Origin: an uncultured Senegalimassilia sp.
Lineage (GTDB): Bacteria > Actinomycetota > Coriobacteriia > Coriobacteriales > Eggerthellaceae
Assembly: GCF_934636665.1 (NCBI RefSeq)
Contig: NZ_CAKUAT010000014.1
Coordinates: 1 to 64,000, forward strand
Length of the DNA: 64,000 nucleotides
Direction of reading: 5' to 3'
Part shown: one piece after another, positions 1-8,681 of the stretch
Position numbering within the stretch: position 1 is the stretch's first letter
Layout of the letters: every line of letters starts with the position of its first letter
Notes under the pieces: generated by a model
What the model was told of the DNA's origin: nothing
Databases searched by the model: none
What the model saw: the letters and a program-made list of their open reading frames with translations, nothing else
Translations under genes and position numbers: made by a program

Positions 1-73
1 GCGCCGTGAGGGATTCGAACCCCCGACGTACTGATTCGTAGTCAGTCCCTCTATCCAGCTGAGGTAACGGCGC
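1..73 (-). tRNA. tRNA-Arg (anticodon ACG)
   Basis: The reverse complement folds into a full cloverleaf. The 7-bp acceptor stem pairs GCGCCGT with ACGGCGC. The D arm is present, the anticodon stem is ACTGA/TCAGT with the 7-base loop CTACGAA (anticodon ACG), and the T arm carries GTTCGAAT. ACG is the inosine-modified Arg anticodon that reads CGN codons. No 3' CCA is encoded in the window, because position 1 is the last acceptor base. A near-consensus promoter lies just upstream on the minus strand. Confidence 0.95.
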
Positions 74-93
74 ACATCGAAACAGCAACGAAT

Positions 94-122
94 ATTATGC
101 GCGTATATCGGCAATGAGTCAA
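94..122 (-). promoter_or_regulatory. Sigma-70-type promoter for tRNA-Arg
   Basis: On the minus strand, TTGACT (117-122) and CATAAT (94-99) are separated by exactly 17 bp. The -10 box ends about 20 bp before the tRNA 5' end at 73. This is one of the best -35/-10 pairs in the window and faces the tRNA. Confidence 0.75.
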
Positions 123-198
123 CACCTAATTTCGGCCAATATCAAATTTTTTGCGATTAGCGTCGCCGGGTGCCGCTAGCAAACACGACGGAGCGACT

Positions 199-280
199 GA
201 ACAGGGGACGGAGGTGCGTTCGCGCTATAGCCTTTTGGGAACGTGTTACCTTGCCGTGAACACACCTCCGTCCCCTGTTC
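199..280. repeat. Inverted repeat, 18-bp perfect arms
   Basis: GAACAGGGGACGGAGGTG at 199-216 is repeated as its exact reverse complement at 263-280, with a 46-bp loop. It lies in the non-coding stretch between the tRNA promoter and the kinase terminator (123-374), where I see no gene. A related single half-copy (CCTCCGTCCCC) occurs at 25930-25940. Such GGGGACGG hairpins look like dispersed REP/MITE-type elements; that family assignment is inference. Confidence 0.6.
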
Positions 281-374
281 GCGTTCTGTTCATGTTCGCG
301 TGTCGCGTTCCCTGTGCACTTGGGTGCGCATCCCTCCCTATAAATCCGAAAGCCGAATGCGATCGTTCCCGGAC

Positions 375-410
375 ATAAAGAAAGGACCCCTAACGAGGTC
401 CTTTCTTTAT
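375..410 (-). terminator. Intrinsic terminator of the fha-pstP-pbp-pknB operon
   Basis: The 14-bp perfect stem ATAAAGAAAGGACC (375-388) pairs with 397-410 around an 8-base loop. The T-rich side is contained in the stem on either strand. It sits about 30 bp beyond the stop codon of the kinase gene and could work in both directions. Confidence 0.75.
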
Positions 411-440
411 GAGGCAAACGGGAAATGCTTGCCGTTGGTT

Positions 441-2483
441 TTAGTTGCTGGAGCTGCTGCCTCCGTTGGTGTTGGAGCTGGAGCCGCCGCCGTTCGTGCT
501 GTTGTTGCCGGAGCCGCCGCCGTTCGTGCTGTTGTTGCCGGAGCCGCCGTTGGTGGAGCTGCCGGAACCCGTGCTGATGACCAGGTGCACGGTTTTGCCG
601 GGGTCGAGCTCGGTGCCGCTGGTGGGCGTCTGGCTGATGACGTTGCCCGAGGAGACGGAGCTGCTGGCCTGGTACTCAGTGGTCACCTTGAAGCCCGCGT
701 TGTTGAGCGTGGTCATGGCGCTGCCCTCGGACTGGCCGACGACGCTGGGCACGCTCACGGCCTTGCTCTCCTTACCCTTCGACACCACGATGTTCACGGT
801 GCCCTCGGCCTTGAGCTTGCTGCCGCTGGACGGGGTCTGGCTGATGACGAGGCCCTCTTCGACCGTGTCGGAGTACTGCTGGTCGACGGTGACGTAGAAG
901 CCGGCGTTGTTCAGGGTTGCGGTGGCGCTGCTGCGGGTCTGGCCGACGACGTCGGGCACGCTGGTGCCCTCGGAGCCGAGCGACAGGTAGTAGGTGACAA
1001 CGGTGTCCTTGGCGACCTTGGAGCCTGCGGCGACATCCTGGCGCGCGATGCGGTCCTTCTCGACGCTGTCGGAATATTCCGCGGTGCCCGCCTTGTACTT
1101 CAAGCCGTTGGCTTGCAGCAGTTTCTTAGCCTCGTCTGCGGTTTTACCGACCAGGTCGGGAACCTCTATCTCCTGAGAGCCTTGCGAGACGGTCAGGTTG
1201 ATGGTGGAGCCCTTCGCCTTCTTGGTCTTGGCAGTGGGGTCCTGGCTGATGACCTTGCCCGAATCGACGCTGTCGGAGTAGGACTGCGTGACGTTGCCAA
1301 CCTTGAAGCCGGCGGACTGGATGGCCGACTTCGCCTGGTCGAGCGTCTGGCCGGTGACGTCGGGGACCTCGATCTGCTCGCCGGAACCGCTGTTTCCGCC
1401 CAGGGCGAACGCGGCGATGGCGATAAGCGCGACCACGGCTGCGACGGCAGCCACTACCGCGGCAACCTTCTTGCCCTTTTTCTTCGGAGCGGTGTTGTCC
1501 GACATGTACGAATGGTTTTGCGAGCTGCCGCCGTGCTGGTTGCCGCCGCCGACCGCGGGCATGACCGCGGTGCCGTCGGGCATGGGGCCGATGTTGGGCA
1601 CGCCGCCCATGATCTGCGTTTGCGCGCCGGTGAAGCCCGCGCCCAGGGCGACGGGTCGGCCGGCCAGGTAGTCGTTCAGGGCAGAGCGCATGTCCTTGGC
1701 GGTTGCGAAGCGCTCCATGGGGTTCTTCGACATGGCCTTGAGGATGATGGCCTCAAGGGAGGGATCGATCTCGGGGTTGAGCTCGCGCGGCGGCACGGGC
1801 TCGTCCTGCACCTGCTTCATGGCGACGCTGACCGCATCGGGGCCGTCGAAGGGCAACTTGCCCGTGGCGGACTCGTACAGCACGATGCCGAGCGAGTAGA
1901 TGTCGCTGGCGGCGGTGAGCTCCTTGCCCTGCGCCTGCTCGGGGGAAATATAGTGAGCGGTGCCCAGCACGCTGGAGGTCTGCTCCTTGGTGGAGTTCTT
2001 CGCGCGTGCGATGCCGAAGTCCATGACCTTCACGTTGCCGTCGGGCTGCACCATGATGTTCTGCGGCTTGATGTCGCGGTGGATGATGTCGAGGCCGTGG
2101 GCGACGGAGAGCGCCTGGCACACCTGGCTGCCGATCTCGGCGACCTTGCGCTGGTTGATGGCGCCGCGCTGGTTGATGGCGGTCTTCAGGTCGGAGCCGC
2201 GCACGTATTCCATGACGATGTAGTACGTACCCTCGTCCTGGCCCCAGTCGTACACGTTGACGATGTAGGGGCTTTGCAGGTTGGCGGCGCTAGCGGCTTC
2301 TTGCTTGAAGCGCTGCGTGAAGCTTTCATCTGCGGCATATTGGGGCAGCATGACCTTCACTGCCACCAAACGACCCAAGACGTTGTCTTGTGCGCGGTAC
2401 ACCTCGGCCATGCCGCCGATGCCGATGCGCTCGGTGATTTGGTAGCGGTTGTTGAACACCCTGCCGATCATGTTTCCGGTCAC
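441..2483 (-). CDS. pknB: Ser/Thr protein kinase with PASTA repeats (PknB/PrkC type)
   Basis: This is a membrane kinase that phosphorylates cell-division and wall-synthesis proteins. The N-terminal kinase domain (about residues 10-280) has the Gly-rich loop GIGGMAEVY, the ATP-binding Lys in VAVKV (about K43), catalytic HRDIKPQN and DFG. A cytoplasmic linker leads to one transmembrane helix at about 345-368. Four extracellular PASTA domains follow, each starting near VPDV/VPSVVGQ, which in this family bind muropeptides or lipid II. The last 40 residues are Gly/Ser/Asn tandem repeats. The start is the GTG at 2483 because AAGGAG lies 9 nt upstream; the in-frame ATG four codons later has no such site. 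It is the last gene of an operon with two FHA proteins, a PP2C phosphatase and a SEDS-PBP fusion. Mycobacteria have two kinases here (pknA, pknB); only one is present. Confidence 0.95.
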   Translation of the reverse strand: MTGNMIGRVFNNRYQITERIGIGGMAEVYRAQDNVLGRLVAVKVMLPQYAADESFTQRFKQEAASAANLQSPYIVNVYDWGQDEGTYYIVMEYVRGSDLKTAINQRGAINQRKVAEIGSQVCQALSVAHGLDIIHRDIKPQNIMVQPDGNVKVMDFGIARAKNSTKEQTSSVLGTAHYISPEQAQGKELTAASDIYSLGIVLYESATGKLPFDGPDAVSVAMKQVQDEPVPPRELNPEIDPSLEAIILKAMSKNPMERFATAKDMRSALNDYLAGRPVALGAGFTGAQTQIMGGVPNIGPMPDGTAVMPAVGGGNQHGGSSQNHSYMSDNTAPKKKGKKVAAVVAAVAAVVALIAIAAFALGGNSGSGEQIEVPDVTGQTLDQAKSAIQSAGFKVGNVTQSYSDSVDSGKVISQDPTAKTKKAKGSTINLTVSQGSQEIEVPDLVGKTADEAKKLLQANGLKYKAGTAEYSDSVEKDRIARQDVAAGSKVAKDTVVTYYLSLGSEGTSVPDVVGQTRSSATATLNNAGFYVTVDQQYSDTVEEGLVISQTPSSGSKLKAEGTVNIVVSKGKESKAVSVPSVVGQSEGSAMTTLNNAGFKVTTEYQASSSVSSGNVISQTPTSGTELDPGKTVHLVISTGSGSSTNGGSGNNSTNGGGSGNNSTNGGGSSSNTNGGSSSSN
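481..549. repeat. 30-bp tandem repeat in the pknB tail
   Basis: A 30-bp unit is repeated exactly at 481-510 and 511-540, with a partial third copy to 549. It encodes a 10-residue Gly/Ser/Asn/Thr unit at the extracellular C-terminus of the kinase. The unit is a multiple of three, so copy-number change would alter tail length without frameshift. Confidence 0.85.
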
Positions 2484-2558
2484 GTTTGAACTCCTTTAGG
2501 TCACATGCTGGGCGGAATTTTGAGTAAAACCCATAGTACCCCGCTCAGCATCGTTTTT

Positions 2559-5354
2559 CTATATAAGCCCCTGAACTTCCAAAGCTGTTTGCAAGATGTC
2601 ATGAGCCTTCTGGGTGCCCACGCCTTCGTCGCCGTCCTCGATGACCACGGCAACCACCACGCCGGCGTTGTCTGCGGGTGCCATGCCCACAAACCAGCTG
2701 TCGTTGCTGTTGGCCTTCTCGGCCGTGCCCGTCTTGCCGGCAACTTCCACGCCGTTGATCTGCGCGGCGGTGCCGGTGCCTTGCTTAACAACGCCCTTGA
2801 GGATATCGCGGACGCGCTTTGCGGTGTCGGAGCTGATGGAGGTGCGCAGTTTCTCCGGCTGAGCCGTGAAGCTGCGCTGGCCGTTGGCGTTGTACACGCC
2901 GTCCACCAGGTAGGGCTTCATCTCCACGCCGTCGTTGGCGATGGCGCTTCCCACCATGGCCATCTGCAGCACGGTGGCCTGCGGGCCGGCCGGGCTTTCA
3001 TGGTTCATGGGGTTCACCGGCTCGCCGGCGGCGGCCCAGGCGGTCTCCCATTCGGTCATTTCGCTTGGGTCGGCCATGAGCGACGTGTACATGACGATGG
3101 GGAAGTCCAGGTCCTGGTTGAACCCGAAGCGCTCGGCGCCTTCCGCCAGCTTATCGGCGCCCATCTGCACGCCCAGCTGGCCGTAGACGGTGTTCGCCGA
3201 CCACCACGTAGCCTGCTCGAGCGTTTGCGTGCCGTAGCTGGTCTTGTTGAAGTTCGACACGGTGGCGTTGCCGATGGTGATGGTTCCCGGGGACGAGAAC
3301 GTGGTGGACTCGCTTGCCACGTCGTCCTCGAGCGCCGTGGCCAAGGTGACCATCTTGAACGTGGAGCCGGGCGCGTACAGCGTGCCCGTGGCGCGGTTGA
3401 TCAGCGAGGTCTCGGCCGTGCCGGAGTTCGCCTGGGCGATCACCTGCTCGAAGTCCGCGGCATCATAAGTGGGCGCGCTGGCAAGCGCTAGGATGGCTCC
3501 GGTCTTCGGGTCCATGACCACCGCGGCGCCCTTGTTGCCGGCAAGCGCGTCCTGAGCTGCCTGCTGGATCTTCGAGTTGATGGTGAGCGTGACGTCGTTG
3601 CCGGCGGAGCCCACGCCCGCCATGTCGTTGAGCACGTCGGTCCAGCTGGCGAAGCTCTCCTGGCCCTTCAGGGTCTCGTTGTACGAGGCCTCGATGCCCG
3701 AGGTGCCGTACTGCTGCGACACGTAGCCCACCACGTGGGTGGCCAGGTCGCCGGCGGGGTAGATGCGCTCGTAGCTGCCGTCGTCGTCCACGGCGCTGCG
3801 CGCCAGCACGATGCCGTCGTAGGTGGAGATGGTGCCGCGTTCGCTCTTCGCTTCCTTGGCGAGCGTGTGGTTGTTGCCCGGCATGGTTTGGTACGAGTCG
3901 GCCTGCACCACCATGATCATGGTGAGGTTGGCCACCAGCAGGGCGAACAACGCGCTGCACAGCAGCATGCCGTTGGTCAGGCGCTTGCCCAGGCTGATGC
4001 GGCCGAGCACGCTGTTGGAGTGCAGGCTGGAGGTGGTGCCGTTGAGCATTTCGGTGCCCACGCCCGTGGCCTCGTCGCCCGCGCGCAAAAGGAAGCCCAC
4101 GATGATGAAGCTGCCCAAAAGCGAGGAGCCGCCCTGGCTGATGAAGGGCAGAGTGAGGCCGGTCAGCGGGATGAGGCGCGTGACGCCGCCCACGATGATG
4201 AACGCCTGCAGCACGATCATGCCCGTCAGGCCCACGGCCACGAAGCTGGACACGTCGGACTTCGCGCGCGCCGCGGTCAGGAAGCCGCGGATGGCGAAGC
4301 ATAGGAACAGCAGCAGCACGCCGGCCGCGCCGAGCAGGCCGATCTCCTCGGCGATGTCGGCGAAGATGAAGTCGCTCTCCACGACGGGGATGGCGTTGAA
4401 CGCATCGGTGCCGCCCGCAAGGCCGTTGCCCAGGCCCACGCCGAACAGGTCGCCGTCGGCGATGGAGTAGAGCGCCTGGCACAGCTGGTAGCCGGTGTTC
4501 TGCGCGTCGGAGAACGGGTCGAGCCAGGTGTTCACGCGCACCTGTACGTGGCCGAAGGCCGCGTAGGCGGCAAGGGCGCCCACGGTGATCAGGCCCAGGC
4601 CGACTACCAGGTAGAACTTCTTGCCCGTGGCAACGTAGAGCATGAGCAGGAACACGAAGAAGAACACCATGGCGCTGCCCAGGTCCTTCTCGAACACTAC
4701 GATGACCATGGCCACGCCCCACATGAGCAGGAGCGGCAGCAGCGATCGGATGTCGGGCAGGTGGAACGGGCCCATGCGCACGGTGAACACGGACAGCAGT
4801 TCGCGGTTCTCGGCCAGATAGCTTGCCATGAACAGGACGATGACGATCTTGGCGATCTCGCCGGGCTGGAAGGAAAAGCCGCCGATGTGCAGCCAGATGC
4901 GGCTGCCGTAGATCTCCTGGCCAAGGCCGGGGACCATCGGCGAGAGCAGCAAAAGGATGCCCACGAGCATGAGGGTGTATTTATAGTTGGCGATCTTATC
5001 GAGGTTGCGGAACAGAGCCAGCACCACAATCATGCAGGCCACGCCCACGAACAGCCAGACCACCTGGCCTTGCGCCATGTTGGGCGCGTCCGTGAACGGC
5101 GCGATGCGCGTGATGAAGGCGATGCCGATGCCCGATAGGCCGAACGCCAGGGGAAGCAGGGCGGGGTCGGCGCCGGGTGCGAGCTTGCGCACGGCAAGGT
5201 GGGCCACCACGAAGGCGGCGAAGATGCCGATGGGCACGCTGAGCGAATCGACGTTGACCTGCTGGCCCTCGTTGATGGCGATCATGACGAACAACAGCGC
5301 GACGACCGGGGCCGCCACCAGCAGAAGGACGAGTTCTATGTTGCGACGGGACAT
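2559..5354 (-). CDS. SEDS glycosyltransferase (RodA/FtsW) fused to class B penicillin-binding transpeptidase
   Basis: This 931-residue protein joins two peptidoglycan synthesis enzymes. Residues ~1-430 are a polytopic SEDS polymerase with about ten membrane helices and the family signature SDFIFADIAEEIG (catalytic-region Asp near 328). Residues ~455-931 begin with one more transmembrane helix and then read as a class B PBP: a dimerisation-type region, STFK near 663 (acylated Ser), SAN near 719 and KTG near 874. In mycobacteria the same position holds separate rodA and pbpA genes. Here one uninterrupted frame runs through both, with no internal stop or frameshift. It starts 6 bp after the pstP stop and is followed by pknB. 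The role is probably elongation or septal wall synthesis with a fixed 1:1 polymerase:transpeptidase ratio; which of the two is not decidable from sequence. Confidence 0.93.
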   Translation of the reverse strand: MSRRNIELVLLLVAAPVVALLFVMIAINEGQQVNVDSLSVPIGIFAAFVVAHLAVRKLAPGADPALLPLAFGLSGIGIAFITRIAPFTDAPNMAQGQVVWLFVGVACMIVVLALFRNLDKIANYKYTLMLVGILLLLSPMVPGLGQEIYGSRIWLHIGGFSFQPGEIAKIVIVLFMASYLAENRELLSVFTVRMGPFHLPDIRSLLPLLLMWGVAMVIVVFEKDLGSAMVFFFVFLLMLYVATGKKFYLVVGLGLITVGALAAYAAFGHVQVRVNTWLDPFSDAQNTGYQLCQALYSIADGDLFGVGLGNGLAGGTDAFNAIPVVESDFIFADIAEEIGLLGAAGVLLLFLCFAIRGFLTAARAKSDVSSFVAVGLTGMIVLQAFIIVGGVTRLIPLTGLTLPFISQGGSSLLGSFIIVGFLLRAGDEATGVGTEMLNGTTSSLHSNSVLGRISLGKRLTNGMLLCSALFALLVANLTMIMVVQADSYQTMPGNNHTLAKEAKSERGTISTYDGIVLARSAVDDDGSYERIYPAGDLATHVVGYVSQQYGTSGIEASYNETLKGQESFASWTDVLNDMAGVGSAGNDVTLTINSKIQQAAQDALAGNKGAAVVMDPKTGAILALASAPTYDAADFEQVIAQANSGTAETSLINRATGTLYAPGSTFKMVTLATALEDDVASESTTFSSPGTITIGNATVSNFNKTSYGTQTLEQATWWSANTVYGQLGVQMGADKLAEGAERFGFNQDLDFPIVMYTSLMADPSEMTEWETAWAAAGEPVNPMNHESPAGPQATVLQMAMVGSAIANDGVEMKPYLVDGVYNANGQRSFTAQPEKLRTSISSDTAKRVRDILKGVVKQGTGTAAQINGVEVAGKTGTAEKANSNDSWFVGMAPADNAGVVVAVVIEDGDEGVGTQKAHDILQTALEVQGLI

Positions 5355-5360
5355 GATGCG

Positions 5361-6581
5361 CTACCTCTGCGTTCCCGTGGCGGTTTGCGTGGAGACCGCC
5401 GGCGCGTTCGCGGCGGCGTCGTTGGTGGTCGTGGTGCCGCTTGCCTGCGTGGATGTGGCCTGCTCCGAGCCTTCCGGCTTGCTGCGCTGGGCCGCTTCGT
5501 CGCGATATTGCTGCACCAGGTCATGCGCGGCGTCCATGTTGTCCACGCGGATGCCCTCCTCCAGGCGCGATGCCGTGCCGGGTTGCAGGCTGTCGACGCT
5601 CACGTCGGTGACTTCTTGCTGCTTATATAGGTGCATGCCCAGGAAATCGGCGGGAATGCCCTCGTAAACGGCAACCTTGCCGTTGTCCTCGCCCAGGTAT
5701 GCGGTGGTGTGAAGCCACGTGTGCACGCCCCATGCGCCGCCGCCCAGGATGGCAAGGAACAGCACGAGCACCAGCGCCACGGAGAACTTCGTCTTGCGCG
5801 CCAGCTTGCGGCGGCGCTTCTCGGCGAATCCGGTGACGTTGGAGACGATGACGGTGACGTTGTCGTGGCCGCCGGCGGCGATTGCCTCGTTGACCAGCTG
5901 CGATGCGCAGCGTTGCGGGTCGGGCACGCGTCGCATGACGGCTTCGATCTGCTCGTCCTCGATCATAGACGACAGGCCGTCGGAGCATACGAGCAGGCGA
6001 TCGCCCGTTTCGACGTTGATTTCGTACATATCGGGGCGCGTGTTGGGATCGGACCCGAGCGCGCGCGTGATGACGGAGCGCTGCGGATGATGGCGCGCTT
6101 CCTCGGGGGTGAGCTGGCCGGCCTCGATCATGTCGGCCATAAGGCTATGGTCGCGCGTAAGCTGCTGCAGCTTGCCGTGATGCAGCAGGTAGGCGCGCGA
6201 GTCGCCGACCTGTGCGATGATGAGGCGCTCGTTTTCCAGCATGCAAGCGGTAAGGGTGGTGCCCATGCCTTCGCGGCCGCGCCCATCGCGCGCCGCGCGG
6301 ATGATCTCGTGGTTGGCTTCTTCGACGGCGTGCTCGAGGGCAGCGCCGTCAAGGTCCTTCGGGGCCAGCTCGGCCAGCACGTTCACCGCTATCTCCGATG
6401 CTACCTCGCCTGCGGCGTGGCCGCCCATGCCATCGGCGACGGCGAACAGCGGCGGGGCCACCACCAGGCTGTCCTCGTTGTGGTCGCGCACGCAGCCGAC
6501 GTCGGTTCGGCTTCCGAACGTGGTGACGGCGCCTCTGCGCGTGCGTTGAGTGGAGCGGTAAGAACGTTTATCACGGGACAT
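5361..6581 (-). CDS. pstP: PP2C-family Ser/Thr phosphatase (PstP/PrpC type)
   Basis: This metal-dependent phosphatase reverses phosphorylation by the operon's kinase. The catalytic domain (residues ~20-250) shows the PP2C motifs RDHNEDS, ADGMGGHAAGE, GDSRAYL and GGHDNVTVIV, including the Asp residues that hold two Mn/Mg ions. One transmembrane helix near 275-298 is followed by an extracytoplasmic domain and a Thr/Ala/Ser-rich tail, the layout of mycobacterial PstP. Its ATG shares one base with the TAA stop of fhaB (TAATG), which implies translational coupling. The 3' end lies 6 bp before the SEDS-PBP fusion start. Confidence 0.95.
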   Translation of the reverse strand: MSRDKRSYRSTQRTRRGAVTTFGSRTDVGCVRDHNEDSLVVAPPLFAVADGMGGHAAGEVASEIAVNVLAELAPKDLDGAALEHAVEEANHEIIRAARDGRGREGMGTTLTACMLENERLIIAQVGDSRAYLLHHGKLQQLTRDHSLMADMIEAGQLTPEEARHHPQRSVITRALGSDPNTRPDMYEINVETGDRLLVCSDGLSSMIEDEQIEAVMRRVPDPQRCASQLVNEAIAAGGHDNVTVIVSNVTGFAEKRRRKLARKTKFSVALVLVLFLAILGGGAWGVHTWLHTTAYLGEDNGKVAVYEGIPADFLGMHLYKQQEVTDVSVDSLQPGTASRLEEGIRVDNMDAAHDLVQQYRDEAAQRSKPEGSEQATSTQASGTTTTNDAAANAPAVSTQTATGTQR

Positions 6582-6994
6582 TATGCAAACCTCACGCGAA
6601 TGGCCACGTCGCCCACGTTGACGGTGTCTCCGTTACGCAAGGCGGTGGGCTCGTTGATGAACTGGCCGTTCACGGCCGTGCCGTTGGTGGACCCCAGGTC
6701 CTCCACGAACAGGTTCTGCCCCATGAGGCTGAAGCGGGCATGCCTGCCGGAGACGTAGCCCGCGCCGATGACGATGTCGGCCCCGGGGTTGCGGCCCACG
6801 ATGACCGGGCCGCGCACCACGATGGATACGCCGCGCAGCTCCTTCGGGCCCTTTTCAACCGAAAGGCTCCACGTGCGCTCGCGTTTGCGCTGGCCGCGCA
6901 CTGCCCCGATGCCGGTTTTCATGATGGCGAACAGGAACAGGTACAGCAGCGCGACGAACAGCAGGCGGATGAGAAGCAGCGCGTAATCGATCAC
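6581..6994 (-). CDS. fhaB: Membrane-anchored FHA-domain protein (FhaB/FipA type)
   Basis: This 137-residue protein has an N-terminal transmembrane segment (residues ~5-27) followed by a forkhead-associated domain (~60-135) with VGRNPGADIVI, SGRHARF and LGSTNGTAVNG, the residues that bind phosphothreonine. The mycobacterial homologue links kinase signalling to divisome assembly. Translation starts at the GTG at 6994, preceded by GAGAGG at suitable spacing. It lies 21 bp downstream of fhaA and overlaps pstP by one base. Confidence 0.93.
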   Translation of the reverse strand: MIDYALLLIRLLFVALLYLFLFAIMKTGIGAVRGQRKRERTWSLSVEKGPKELRGVSIVVRGPVIVGRNPGADIVIGAGYVSGRHARFSLMGQNLFVEDLGSTNGTAVNGQFINEPTALRNGDTVNVGDVAIRVRFA

Positions 6995-7015
6995 GGGGAA
7001 TCCTCTCGCTTTCGC

Positions 7016-8206
7016 TTAGGCCAACGTGAAGACGAAGTTCGTGGACCCCATGGCGATGTGGTCGCCCTCGTTCAGCGGCTGGCTGGCGACGGCGCGACCG
7101 TTGACGTACGTGCCGTTGGTGGAGCCCAGGTCGGTGATGACCCATGCGCCCTGCGGGCTCAGGGAGATCTCGGCGTGGGTACGCGACACGTTGATGTCGG
7201 GGATGGTGATGTCGTTGCGCGACTCGCGGCCGAGCGTGACGCGGGCGCTTGCCAGGTCGATGGCGCGGTTGGCGGCCGTGTCGATCAGGCGGGCGCGAGA
7301 GGCCTGCTGCGGCTGGGCGGGCTGCTGGCCGGGCACGCCGGCGCCGGCGAACATCACGGTGTTGGCAGCCTGCTGGGGTGCCGCCTGCTGCGGCATGGCC
7401 TGGGGTCGCGGGGCGGCAGCGGCAGCCTGACCTGCAGCGTAGCCGGCAGCGGCTGCTGCAGGGGCGGCACCGGCGGCATAGGCGTTGAACTGGTCGACCG
7501 CACCGGCCGCGGCTTGCTGCGCTGCAGCGTAATCGGGGGCGGCAGCGGGCTGGTCCCAGGATTCCTGCGCGGGAGCCTGATAGCCCTGGGCCTCCCAGCC
7601 GTTTCCGGCGGGCATCTGCTGATAGCCCTGGTTGCCGTACTGATCGTATTGGTCGTACTGACCGTATTGATCGTGCTGGTCATATTGGTCGTACTGGTTG
7701 AAGCGCTGGTCGGGCATGGCTGCGCCTGCGCGGCCGAACTGCTGCGCAGGGTATGCGGCGGCAGCGCCGTAGCCGGCGTTCGCTCCGCCCAGGCCGTAGC
7801 GCTCCATCTCCTCGTTGCGCAGCTGGGAGATGATGGGCGCGGCGACGGCTTCGGCGATGACGTCGAACTTGCCGTGCTTGAGGCCTTCGTCGACGATGAA
7901 GCGCACAAGCGGCTGGCCGTCCATGGTCAGGCCCTGCTCGGAGGCCTTCGCGGCCAGGTAGGTTTCCGTTTCACCCGCGAGCGTGGGGTAGTAGCCGAAC
8001 AGACGGCGGTCGTCGTCGGGGTTGACCAGCACGGTGTAGAGCGTGGGCGCGTACTGTTTGCCGGCGCCGACCATCTTCTCGCGGCGCATCTGCTTTTCGG
8101 CCTTCTTGGCGATCTGAACGGGGGAGATGGGGGCGTCGAACATCTTGTCCGCCGTGCCCTCGAACGTGTCCTCCATTTTGCCTTCGAACTTCGAGAAGAT
8201 GCCCAT
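7016..8206 (-). CDS. fhaA: DUF3662/FHA-domain protein (FhaA type)
   Basis: The first gene of the cell-wall signalling operon. Residues ~1-120 match the DUF3662 N-terminal domain of FhaA. A long Gln/Tyr/Asp- then Ala-rich low-complexity linker follows, with repeated QYD units near residues 165-200. A C-terminal FHA domain (~310-396) has LGRESRNDI, SRTHAEI and LGSTNGTYVNG. In mycobacteria FhaA binds phosphorylated MviN/MurJ and regulates lipid II flipping. A longer frame opens at a TTG (8221), but the ATG at 8206 is chosen because AAGGAG lies 5 nt before it and inside that extension. Confidence 0.93.
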   Translation of the reverse strand: MGIFSKFEGKMEDTFEGTADKMFDAPISPVQIAKKAEKQMRREKMVGAGKQYAPTLYTVLVNPDDDRRLFGYYPTLAGETETYLAAKASEQGLTMDGQPLVRFIVDEGLKHGKFDVIAEAVAAPIISQLRNEEMERYGLGGANAGYGAAAAYPAQQFGRAGAAMPDQRFNQYDQYDQHDQYGQYDQYDQYGNQGYQQMPAGNGWEAQGYQAPAQESWDQPAAAPDYAAAQQAAAGAVDQFNAYAAGAAPAAAAAGYAAGQAAAAAPRPQAMPQQAAPQQAANTVMFAGAGVPGQQPAQPQQASRARLIDTAANRAIDLASARVTLGRESRNDITIPDINVSRTHAEISLSPQGAWVITDLGSTNGTYVNGRAVASQPLNEGDHIAMGSTNFVFTLA

Positions 8207-8221
8207 TACCGCTCCTTGCAA

Positions 8222-8681
8222 CGCTGTTCCATATCATGGCGGCGATAAGCCGCGAATTTACCGATGGTCCATCATGCCACAAACATAATGGCGAGATGGC
8301 GTCCTTTATGCAATCGTCATTTTATTGTAAGCGGGGAAAGCGGGGAATCGCCAGGTGAAGCGCCGGGAAAGCGGGGGAGGGGGTCTAGGGCGCGGGAGCG
8401 GTGCTCGCCGAGGGCGTTCGTTGCCGAAACCCTCGCTTGCACGCAGGGTGCTGGTTCTGGGTTGTTCTGCAGGAAAAGAGGGCCTTTCGCGCCATGGTCT
8501 CTGGACTTCTGGGCGGTTTTTCGAGCGCCGTAGCACAATCTTTCAGTAAAACCCCAGGTCGCGAACGCCCAGGTTCTCCGTTTGAGCGTTTTCGGCCTCC
8601 GAAACCCCCCAGAACTTGCTTCGAGTGATGGTGGGCGCCGTTTGCGCCGGGCGGGCTTGGCCCCGCGTTGCTCTTGCGCCG
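8222..8681. other. 460-bp gap without a recognised gene
   Basis: It separates the 5' end of fhaA (minus) from the 3' end of the LuxR-type gene (minus). The right part should contain the fhaA promoter, but no convincing -35/-10 pair was seen. The centre is purine-rich with repeated GCGGGGAAAG-like words. The left flank of the luxR-type gene holds a small hairpin, TTTCGG/CCGAAA, at 8590-8604. ORFs here have shadow-like Arg/Pro composition and no ribosome-binding sites, so none is called. Confidence 0.5.

Noticed and set aside
243..2489. Long plus-strand frame antisense to the PASTA kinase
   Set aside because: Its Ala/Gly/Val/Arg/Asp composition is the mirror of the real gene's codons in GC-rich DNA. 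It has no RBS and no recognisable domain. The same holds for the other long antisense frames over real genes.
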